Assembly (NCBI GenBank): GCA_016932715.1
Contig: JAFGCG010000057.1
Coordinates: 1 to 64,000, forward strand
Length of the DNA: 64,000 nt
DNA from: Anaerolineales bacterium
GTDB lineage: Bacteria; Chloroflexota; Anaerolineae; Anaerolineales; Villigracilaceae
Direction of reading: 5' to 3'
Made by a program: the position numbers and the translations under genes. Below, piece after piece: positions 1 to 6,171 of this stretch. Each line of letters starts with the position of its first letter. Within the stretch, counting starts at the first letter, position 1. The notes under the pieces are model-generated. The model was not told the origin of the DNA, searched no databases, and saw nothing but the letters and a program-made list of their open reading frames with translations.

Positions 1-126
1 GTAGGTAAACATCTCTGGGTGTCGATGTGGGTAAACAATACAAAATCCCATGGCTTGAGAATGTTGTCTAGTAGCGGAGAGGGCGGGAGTGACCACTAGG
101 CTCTAGACACTCTCTTCACGATATCT

Positions 127-161
127 ATTCGCAAGCCATGCGATTCTTGTGGCTTGCGAAT
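127..161 (+). promoter_or_regulatory. 12-bp perfect inverted repeat upstream of xis-like gene
   Basis: ATTCGCAAGCCA (127-138) and TGGCTTGCGAAT (150-161) are perfect complements around an 11-nt loop, followed by TTTTCATTT. This could be a terminator for an upstream transcript or an operator for the excisionase-like gene that begins 26 nt later. The T-run is short and the spacing to the ribosome site suits either role. Confidence 0.5.
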
Positions 162-186
162 TTTCATTTAAACCAGGAGATGCACT

Positions 187-384
187 ATGCCAACAACAAA
201 AGAAGAGTCGAAGCCTCAGTATCTTTCCCTACAAGAAATGGCGAAGCAGCTGAAGGTCTCAGAGAGGACCATTATTCGGTGGGTACGATCTGGGGAACTG
301 CGTGCATTTCGATTAGGGCATGTCACTCGCGTCACCAAGGAGGATTTTGATAAATTTCTTAAAAAATATACCTTAGACAGGTGA
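187..384 (+). CDS. Excisionase-family helix-turn-helix DNA-binding protein
   Basis: 65 aa. Residues about 13-60 match the excisionase/MerR-like winged HTH (HTH_17) pattern: YLSLQEMAKQLKVSERTIIRWVR, here broken as YLSLQEMAKQLKVS then ERTIIRWV, followed by GELRAFRLG and a basic wing. Such proteins bend DNA at attachment sites or act as small repressors. The start is set by AGGAGA at 175-180 just ahead of the ATG. It heads a run of small plus-strand genes with short spacing. With a tyrosine recombinase at the other end of the window, a directionality factor role is plausible, but plasmid copy or transfer control is also possible. Confidence 0.7.
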   Translation: MPTTKEESKPQYLSLQEMAKQLKVSERTIIRWVRSGELRAFRLGHVTRVTKEDFDKFLKKYTLDR

Positions 385-785
385 TGGGCAACATGGGTAA
401 CTATGAAATTGACGGCCTGTTAGTCAAAACCAAGAGGATATTTCCCATACTCTACCGCGAGGCGATGTTCCTTGGCGCTGAAGACATGTCTGTCGAGCAA
501 TTCACCAGAGCTTATGTAAAAAGGCTGAAGAAAGCCGATCTTTCGGTCTTTCAAAGCGATGAAAACCTGGTTACGTTGCCCGAGACATTGAGCATTTGGA
601 TAACTATGGAAGGCATGCTGGAAGCGCGTAGGAAAGTAACAGAATATATCTGGTCACAAGATCAAGTACGCCTCATTTACATACTGAAAATGGAGGTTGT
701 CCCTTTTTGGGGATGCGTTCAAATTCCAAATTCACAGCTTGAACTGCTGAAAGCTCAAAGGCGGCAAACTGATGTTCGCAAATAG
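381..785 (+). CDS. Hypothetical protein, 134 aa
   Basis: No family recognised. The frame opens with GTG at 381 and ATG codons at 384 and 393, so it overlaps the stop of the preceding HTH gene and is probably translationally coupled to it. The protein is soluble, mixed alpha/beta in composition, with no signal peptide or membrane segment. The last 14 nt overlap the next gene (772-1293). The position between the xis-like gene and membrane protein genes suggests an element maintenance role, but nothing in the sequence shows one. Confidence 0.55.
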   Translation: MMGNMGNYEIDGLLVKTKRIFPILYREAMFLGAEDMSVEQFTRAYVKRLKKADLSVFQSDENLVTLPETLSIWITMEGMLEARRKVTEYIWSQDQVRLIYILKMEVVPFWGCVQIPNSQLELLKAQRRQTDVRK

Positions 786-1293
786 TATTACCACTCTGAA
801 ACGTCTCATTCAGCGACTATTACGGTCATTGATCGAATTCCTCACAGTAATGATTCTTGGCCTTGTTGCAACATTTTTGATCGTCCTGCCCTGGCTATTG
901 CGAGCATTGGCATTGATGGGCTGGTTAGCTGGCACGTTCCTGGCTTGGCTGACAGTGAGCAATCTGTATAGCGCCTTCACACCCGTCCTGCCCCTCATTG
1001 CGCTGACATCGGTTCCAGCAATCTTGTCCGTTGCTCTGGTCGTCTGGCTGTTCTATCGGGGGCAGCAAGGGCATCTATGGGGCGCGATGGCGCTCTGGGG
1101 CGTAATCGGCTTTCTAGTCTGGAAAGGCTCGATGCTTTTGACCAGGTGGCAATATGGGACGCTCGTCATCCAGGTACTTCCGGCAGCACTTTGTGCTGTC
1201 CTGCTGCTCTACATCAATCTGCGCTGGGGGCTGGTCATTCGGGCAAGACGCTTCGCGGCGCGTGAATTTACCACTACAAAAGATAGACCTTGA
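772..1293 (+). CDS. Hypothetical integral membrane protein, 173 aa
   Basis: Four or five hydrophobic segments: about residues 20-45, 47-62, 70-95, 100-118 and 125-150, with a basic C-terminal tail (RARRFAAREF). The start overlaps the end of the upstream ORF by 14 nt, which points to one operon. No catalytic motif is visible and no family was recognised. Membrane proteins of this kind are common in conjugative modules, but the distance from the transfer genes leaves the role open. Confidence 0.6.
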   Translation: MFANSITTLKRLIQRLLRSLIEFLTVMILGLVATFLIVLPWLLRALALMGWLAGTFLAWLTVSNLYSAFTPVLPLIALTSVPAILSVALVVWLFYRGQQGHLWGAMALWGVIGFLVWKGSMLLTRWQYGTLVIQVLPAALCAVLLLYINLRWGLVIRARRFAAREFTTTKDRP

Positions 1294-1331
1294 TGACACA
1301 GGTTTATCTCTAGAAAACAGGAAAAAATCGA

Positions 1332-2156
1332 ATGCCAAACCAAACATTTGAACGAGAACTTATTCAGGATTTCCCCTTTGAGTTTTACGGGGCTCTATAT
1401 GTTGCACACCTTGCCAATGACCGGCAGTTCTACATTCGGCTCGCTGATGTGTGTGAAGGCATGGGCTTGGATACTGAAGGTCAACGGCAACGCATCAATA
1501 ACGATGAAGCCATTTCCGACAAGCTGGTTGTGATGAAGGCTGACACGGTTTACCAGAACACGATCCGCAGAAGGGATGTTGCCTTCCTGAACATTCGTGC
1601 TTTGCCGTACTGGTTAGGGACCATTGATGCCAAACGAGTAAAGCCTGAAATCCACGAAACGGTAGTGCGTTTCAAGCGTTCGTTTGCGGAAACTGCCTGG
1701 CAGGTATACCGATCGGATCTCATGCCGCCTGAGGTGTTGGCTGAAATGGATGCGTACGAGAGATCGGAACGTGTGGAACTTGGGCAAGCCATGGATCGCA
1801 TCCGTGGTGTCGCCAAACGGCTCGATCAGCTGGAAGGCCGCATGACTGCTATCGAAGCACGGATGAGCTCGGAAGCGATCATCAATGTCCGCCAGCAATG
1901 GCAGATCAAAACAATGATCGAATTCGTGGGTGAGGCTCTCTATGAAAGCAAAGGCGGAAAGATGCCCAAGACCCAGTGCCATGCGCTCGCGCAAAATGAC
2001 TTCAAGCGGCAATTTCAGCTCCCTGTGTACTCGTTATTGCCTGCAAGCCAGATGGCAGAAGCAGTCAACTATCTTGCCCAACGGTATCAACATCTCAAGC
2101 CAGGTGCAAAGCTCCCTCAGATCTTTACTGACGGAAACCAGCAGAGTTTGTTGTAA
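1332..2156 (+). CDS. Phage-type antirepressor (P22_AR_N family)
   Basis: 274 aa. Residues about 15-120 resemble the P22 antirepressor N-terminal domain: an FYGALYVAHL-type opening, a GMGLDTEGQRQRI segment and NIRALPYWLGTID, the signature seen in phage and element antirepressors. Residues about 150-185 form a coiled coil (RIRGVAKRLDQLEGRM...), and the C-terminal third is like the ORF6C-type domain. These proteins bind and inactivate element repressors to trigger induction. No classical CI-type repressor lies next to it; the XRE protein at 8517 is the nearest candidate target. Confidence 0.7.
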   Translation: MPNQTFERELIQDFPFEFYGALYVAHLANDRQFYIRLADVCEGMGLDTEGQRQRINNDEAISDKLVVMKADTVYQNTIRRRDVAFLNIRALPYWLGTIDAKRVKPEIHETVVRFKRSFAETAWQVYRSDLMPPEVLAEMDAYERSERVELGQAMDRIRGVAKRLDQLEGRMTAIEARMSSEAIINVRQQWQIKTMIEFVGEALYESKGGKMPKTQCHALAQNDFKRQFQLPVYSLLPASQMAEAVNYLAQRYQHLKPGAKLPQIFTDGNQQSLL

Positions 2157-2179
2157 CCCATCGACAGAGGTAGCCAACG

Positions 2180-2386
2180 ATGAATATGCCCGTCTCCCCT
2201 CGCATGTTGGAGCTGCTCGAGAAGGCAGCAGATGCTTTTGATGTTCAACTCGATCCTTTCCATGTGGACTGGCTAGCGAAAAACAAGGTCACGCTGGAGG
2301 AATGCGTGAACCTGTCCGAGCTGATTGGGAAAATCCTGCACGACTATTGGCTTGCGCAAAGGGAAGGAGGTGTACAGACAGATTGA
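2180..2386 (+). CDS. Small acidic hypothetical protein, 68 aa
   Basis: Begins 24 nt after the antirepressor gene, with AGAGG about 10 nt upstream of the ATG. All-helical, acidic, no membrane segment. No family recognised. Its tight spacing suggests cotranscription with the antirepressor. Confidence 0.5.
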   Translation: MNMPVSPRMLELLEKAADAFDVQLDPFHVDWLAKNKVTLEECVNLSELIGKILHDYWLAQREGGVQTD

Positions 2387-2433
2387 AATGCGCCAATTGA
2401 ATAGCAGTTCAAAAATCGGTTGTACCAAAGTTT

Positions 2434-2509
2434 GAGGTGCAGAAAGAAGACGGGCGCTATGAGACTTTTCAGCCTACACAACGCCCGCGCAGACGCTAGT
2501 CTGCACCTC
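2434..2509 (+). promoter_or_regulatory. Nested leader hairpin before membrane-protein gene
   Basis: Outer stem GAGGTGCAGA (2434-2443) with TCTGCACCTC (2500-2509), a perfect 10-bp match; inner stem CGGGCG (2451-2456) with CGCCCG (2482-2487). It lies 32 nt upstream of the ATG at 2541. It is followed by ATTTTAG rather than a strong T-run, so a leader structure or weak terminator is more likely than a full terminator. Confidence 0.5.
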
Positions 2510-2540
2510 CATTTTAGCATAACACTCGGAGGTAATTCAC

Positions 2541-3476
2541 ATGAATGCAAATTTTAAAAGCAACATCGACGCGATGTTTGCAAAAATATTCCCTGCGGCA
2601 GCCGATGCCGCGGACGAGGATCACGGCGGTTTCAACCTTGGCGACCTGATCGTGGTCGTGCTTGACCTGGTGCTGTTGATCTACACCGGCTACCGCTCCT
2701 GGCATTTTCTGTCTGGGTCCGTCGCAGATGGTTTCCAGATCCTTGCCATTGTGGGCTTGTGGGGTCTGGATATCGGCATGGTGGCCTGGTCACTGGTGTG
2801 GATGTTCGGCTCCACCACCCGCTTTCAGAACTGGACAAGCATGAGCTTGTTCGTGATCGATCTAATCGGTGTGTTCCTCACCAGCATTGTGGACACACTG
2901 GCGTACGGCAATGATGGCGCCCTGCCCCCTGTCATGCGATCGCTGGCATGGTATGGCATTCCGGTCATCATTGGCTTGAACGTGTTGGCTGGTTTCATCT
3001 ACCATATGAATTCTCCTTCCACCCGCAAGCGCCGCGCGGAGCGTTCACAGGATGAGGAACTTGGCAAACAGAAGGAGAAAGGTAATCTGCAGCTGCGCCG
3101 TATGAACATGCAGCTCGAGCAGGCGCAGGATTACACGACCAAGCGTGCAAGCTTTCTCGTCGCTTTTGCCGAGATCGCCGAACAGAACATTGCGATGTCG
3201 GAGATCGAGGCGCAGATGATGGCGCGCCTGAACAAAGCCGCAGGTGGCCAGCTCGGCAATTTGATGACGGGTGCAGGTCTATCGTTCCCCGGCCTCACTC
3301 CTGCCTCAGAAACTCCGCAGCATGGCATCGCTGACAAGCTCAAAGAGCTAAAAAACAAGTTCACGCCGAAAAATGAAACTGGCGATGATGCGTTGTCAAT
3401 TCCTCCCATACTGGAGCCCGCATCGCCGGAAGCTGTGAAAAACAACGGAGGGCATCCGAATCAGGACCCTCAATAA
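2541..3476 (+). CDS. Membrane protein with four TM segments and cytoplasmic coiled-coil tail, 311 aa
   Basis: An N-terminal amphipathic region is followed by hydrophobic segments at about residues 32-52, 66-90, 100-120 and 130-155. Then comes a basic linker (STRKRRAERS) and a long charged, helical region at 165-240 with coiled-coil character, ending in a proline-rich disordered tail. CGGAGG precedes the ATG. No family recognised. The shape (small TM bundle plus cytosolic coil) resembles structural or scaffold proteins of transfer machines, but this is inference. Confidence 0.65.
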   Translation: MNANFKSNIDAMFAKIFPAAADAADEDHGGFNLGDLIVVVLDLVLLIYTGYRSWHFLSGSVADGFQILAIVGLWGLDIGMVAWSLVWMFGSTTRFQNWTSMSLFVIDLIGVFLTSIVDTLAYGNDGALPPVMRSLAWYGIPVIIGLNVLAGFIYHMNSPSTRKRRAERSQDEELGKQKEKGNLQLRRMNMQLEQAQDYTTKRASFLVAFAEIAEQNIAMSEIEAQMMARLNKAAGGQLGNLMTGAGLSFPGLTPASETPQHGIADKLKELKNKFTPKNETGDDALSIPPILEPASPEAVKNNGGHPNQDPQ

Positions 3477-3532
3477 GCCGGTCGGCGAATAAAACCCTCG
3501 CCCTGAACCTGGAGACGGTAAGGCAGATCAAA

Positions 3533-3808
3533 TTGCCCAACCCGATCCAGGTCCAGCGGCGAGGGGCCAGACGCCTCCCCAATTCCAATGAGGCGCTGGC
3601 GATGGTCCTCGGGTCGCTGGGAACATTGAATCGCTCGTCCGGCGTACGAACATTGAATGCAGAACTGAATGGGCAGCCTATTGCCCTGGCACTCATCGAA
3701 GGCGCACTGTTTGGCGAAGATAACGAAGGCAACACAACTCTGGATAGCTTGATGGAAACGAATGAAGATGACGAACACAAAAAGGCTGAAGGTGACAAGG
3801 AAAGGTAA
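3533..3808 (+). CDS. Small hypothetical protein, possible frame-shifted extension of the upstream gene
   Basis: 91 aa if translation starts at TTG 3533. The frame stays open leftward past the stop of the upstream gene (3474-3476) with no ATG or GTG and no well-placed ribosome site. Composition is soluble, with an acidic C-terminus (NEDDEHKKAEGDKE). The start is therefore uncertain: either a TTG start coupled to the upstream gene, or a -1 frameshift product of it. No family recognised. Confidence 0.4.
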   Translation: MPNPIQVQRRGARRLPNSNEALAMVLGSLGTLNRSSGVRTLNAELNGQPIALALIEGALFGEDNEGNTTLDSLMETNEDDEHKKAEGDKER

Positions 3809-3817
3809 GGGCGAACT

Positions 3818-4213
3818 ATGATCACGCGCTCCGTACTCGTACTATTCGTCATTTCTTGCCTGACCGGTTGCACGGGCTTTGATCCACAGGCATATGTGCC
3901 CGGATCGGAGACATCCACTCCTTCATGCAAGTCCATGCCAGCATCGCCCGCGTCTGCCTCCCCGTCTGCCTCTCCAACATTCACAGTCGCCGCACCTACA
4001 AAGGCTGTGATTTGCACAAACATCCCCAATGGAAAACTTCATGTCCGTTTTGATCCAGGGGATCAAAGCGAAGTGCGTGGCTATCTTACTGATGGCGAGT
4101 CTGTCATCCTCAGCGGGGAGCAAAAGGAAATACAAAAAAGACTGTGGGTCAAGTTGTCTCACCCGATCGAGGGGTGGGTCAATGCCAGTTACCTGTGTGA
4201 GGCGGAACAATGA
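3818..4213 (+). CDS. SH3b-domain lipoprotein, 131 aa
   Basis: A signal peptide with lipobox LTGC places the modified Cys at residue 18. Residues about 35-60 are a Ser/Ala/Pro-rich linker (SPASASPSASPT region). Residues 65-128 form a bacterial SH3-like domain with the typical LHVRFDPGDQSEVRGYL opening and a closing GWVNASYL. Such domains bind cell-wall peptides or sugars, so the protein is probably anchored outside the membrane and contacts peptidoglycan. It overlaps the next small gene by 4 nt (ATGA). Confidence 0.75.
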   Translation: MITRSVLVLFVISCLTGCTGFDPQAYVPGSETSTPSCKSMPASPASASPSASPTFTVAAPTKAVICTNIPNGKLHVRFDPGDQSEVRGYLTDGESVILSGEQKEIQKRLWVKLSHPIEGWVNASYLCEAEQ

Positions 4214-4359
4214 AATACAGATTTTGGGATATCCACGGAACAAAGGGAGAGCACGTTTTCCTCACTGCAACCGCCAAATGTGAAACAGAAGGCGATGTAC
4301 GTGTCTGGATGAAGAAGAATTATCCAGCCATTGAAATTGCGAGTATCACAGAAGCCTGA
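4210..4359 (+). CDS. Small hypothetical protein, 49 aa
   Basis: Starts with an ATGA overlap on the lipoprotein stop codon, so translation is coupled. The peptide (MKYRFWDIHGTKGEHVFL...) is soluble with alternating strand-like segments and ends ...IASITEA. No homologue recognised. The overlap and codon use like the neighbours make it likely to be real despite its size. Confidence 0.5.
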   Translation: MKYRFWDIHGTKGEHVFLTATAKCETEGDVRVWMKKNYPAIEIASITEA

Positions 4360-4368
4360 ATAGAAGTT

Positions 4369-4406
4369 GCCGGACATCAGGCAGCGCCCCATAGGGCGAT
4401 TCCGGC
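4369..4406 (+). promoter_or_regulatory. Nested hairpin in parA leader
   Basis: Outer stem GCCGGA (4369-4374) with TCCGGC (4401-4406); inner stem CGCCC (4385-4389) with GGGCG (4394-4398) and a 4-nt loop. It lies 34 nt upstream of the parA ATG. No T-run follows. It could be an mRNA leader structure or an operator for the partition operon. Confidence 0.45.
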
Positions 4407-4440
4407 ATCGACATATCAAATATCACACTGGAGAATAACC

Positions 4441-5196
4441 ATGCCTGCAAAAATTATCGTTATTGCCAATCAAAAAGGCGGAGTAGGCAAGACCACAACC
4501 GCTGTTTCGATTTCTCATGCACTCGCTCTCAGAGACCGCCGGATTCTGCTGATCGACTTTGATCCACAGGGACAATGTGCCGTATCACTGGCAGTCAACC
4601 CGGAGCCCGGCGTGTTCAATGCGCTCGTCAATACCCGTTCCGACATTCATCAGTGGATCCGGGATACCAGCCGCCAGGGGCTCGATCTGATCCCCGGAGA
4701 CCGCACGACAGCCACGGCACAGATTGTCATCAATGCGGAGAACCGCCCGATCGATTGTATCTATCAGATCTGTAGACCACTATCGAAGGAGTATGACTTC
4801 ATTATCTTCGATACCGCTCCCTCTGTTGGCGGCATTCAGGAGCGCGCGATCTTTGCTGCCAATCTACTCCTCATCCCGACCGCTACGGAGTTCCTTTCCA
4901 TGGATGGACTCGCGCAAATGATTGAGTTGCTGACCACGCTCCGAAATAATTCAAGCTGGGACGGAGAACTGCTTGGGATACTGCCCACATTCTATGACGA
5001 GCACACCACGGAAAGCAGCAAGTCGCTGGGCGATCTTCGAGAGGGTTTTGGCGATAGTGTTCTGTCTCCAGTTCACCGCGCGACAGTCTTGCGTGAGTGC
5101 GCAGCGGAAGGCAAAACCATCTTCGAAACAGCTCCCGCCAGTCGCGCCTCGCAGGAATATGAGGAACTCGGTCGTATTGTGATCAAGAGATCGTAG
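4441..5196 (+). CDS. parA: ParA/Soj-family partition ATPase
   Basis: 251 aa. It has the deviant Walker A NQKGGVGKTTTA (residues 10-21), Walker A' LLIDFDPQGQ (about 37-46) and Walker B FIIFDTAPS (about 120-128). There is no N-terminal HTH, so it is of the short ParA/Soj type. It binds non-specific DNA as an ATP dimer and moves plasmid or element DNA with a centromere-binding partner. The downstream gene (5210-5797), 13 nt away, is the likely partner, and the repeat array at 5861-5934 a candidate centromere. Its presence argues that the element spends time as a low-copy replicon. Confidence 0.9.
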   Translation: MPAKIIVIANQKGGVGKTTTAVSISHALALRDRRILLIDFDPQGQCAVSLAVNPEPGVFNALVNTRSDIHQWIRDTSRQGLDLIPGDRTTATAQIVINAENRPIDCIYQICRPLSKEYDFIIFDTAPSVGGIQERAIFAANLLLIPTATEFLSMDGLAQMIELLTTLRNNSSWDGELLGILPTFYDEHTTESSKSLGDLREGFGDSVLSPVHRATVLRECAAEGKTIFETAPASRASQEYEELGRIVIKRS

Positions 5197-5209
5197 GAGA
5201 GGAGAAAAA

Positions 5210-5797
5210 ATGACCCGCCGAAATGCGTTTGATCATCTTCGTCAGACTCCTCAACAACCAATTTCAATCATTCCGCGCGCTCAGGAAAAGAAGCGTGATA
5301 ACCGAACCTGGGATCAGACCCACCCTGTCATCTCGTACTATATCCCCGCGCCTTTTGAGGAGCAGGCAAAGGATATCCGTGCAGTGATTCTCGCCCTGTC
5401 GCAGCAGCACATGACCACCATTACTAGTGTTGCCATCGCGTTCGTAAGTTATTCCCTAACGCATGTCCGTCAGGGAAAGTTGAGGATCATGGCACAGCCA
5501 AATCCTAGAGGCCGCAAAATGACAGTGACATGGGAAGAATCATCAGAGGGATGGCCCCAAAAAATTCATCCACCTGTAATGCCTGGCAAGAAACAGAAGA
5601 TAAAAGAGTTCTATCTGGGCTTCCGGTGGGGCAGGGATATGGACAGACAGATCAAGGCACTCGCAGATCAGTCGATCGCTGTTGGTGAGATCGTTGTATT
5701 CCTGCTGAGCTACGCCATCACTGCTCACAAAAAGGGACATTTGAGATTGAAAGAAGAGACTGTTGTTGTGGCTCAAAAAGTGAGTGCGACATGGTAG
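5210..5797 (+). CDS. Probable ParA partner with duplicated domain, 195 aa
   Basis: AGGAGAGGAG precedes the ATG and the gene follows parA by 13 nt. The protein contains the same unit twice. One copy runs from about residue 45 to 110 and ends FVSYSLTHVRQGKLRI...VTW; the second, from about 130 to 195, ends FLLSYAITAHKKGHLRL...SATW. Each has a helix-helix-strand pattern rich in basic residues, as would suit DNA binding. It is not a canonical ParB (no ParB nuclease-like N-terminus). A centromere-binding role is inferred from position only. Confidence 0.5.
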   Translation: MTRRNAFDHLRQTPQQPISIIPRAQEKKRDNRTWDQTHPVISYYIPAPFEEQAKDIRAVILALSQQHMTTITSVAIAFVSYSLTHVRQGKLRIMAQPNPRGRKMTVTWEESSEGWPQKIHPPVMPGKKQKIKEFYLGFRWGRDMDRQIKALADQSIAVGEIVVFLLSYAITAHKKGHLRLKEETVVVAQKVSATW

Positions 5798-6171
5798 CCC
5801 AAAAACGAACTTGCCGTTTTCTCGGAAAACCCAACGAATTTTTGGGAGACCCAAAGTCCCCTGAACGACACCGTTCAGATGTCGTTCAGGGAGCGTTCAG
5901 AGAACGTTCAGATGTCGTTCAGGAGACCGTTCAGGCAGACTCGCCAGGAACGATTTTGAGACGCCTGTTCAGCACATTTTGACCTGTAGTATGCCCCAAA
6001 AAAATCGTTCACTACAGGGCTTCCTGTGAAGATTCGAGAAATGTACTACACATAATGTTTTCGGGCATTTCCGTGCCCGTGATGGAGCAAAGAAATAATG
6101 ATCATTGCAATCATTTCGACAAACATAGAAGAAGGATTTGCACAGAATCTGCACATGCGCGAGGATGACAC
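5798..6171 (+). promoter_or_regulatory. 374-bp intergenic control region with repeats, upstream of the initiator gene
   Basis: It holds the CGTTCAG array (5861-5934), an inverted repeat CCTGTAGT (5983-5990) with ACTACAGG (6011-6018), and a hairpin CGGGCA (6062-6067) with TGCCCG (6074-6079). The 6080-6171 part is AT-rich with ATGATCATTGCAATCAT. No ORF of note. It probably contains the initiator promoter and its control sites; no clear consensus -35/-10 pair was found. Confidence 0.5.
5861..5934. repeat. Seven CGTTCAG heptamers at 11-bp spacing (candidate centromere/operator)
   Basis: CTGAACG (reverse orientation) at 5861, then CGTTCAG at 5872, 5883, 5894, 5905, 5916 and 5928. The step is 11 bp except the last (12 bp), so all copies face nearly the same side of the helix. 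The interspersed 4-mers are partly shared (ATGT twice). Arrays of short helically phased repeats next to parA genes are typical of plasmid centromeres or of iteron/operator sites of initiators. Confidence 0.75.

Noticed and set aside
138-350. 70-codon frame over the xis-like gene
   Set aside because: Overlaps the HTH protein gene in another frame, begins inside the hairpin and lacks a ribosome site.
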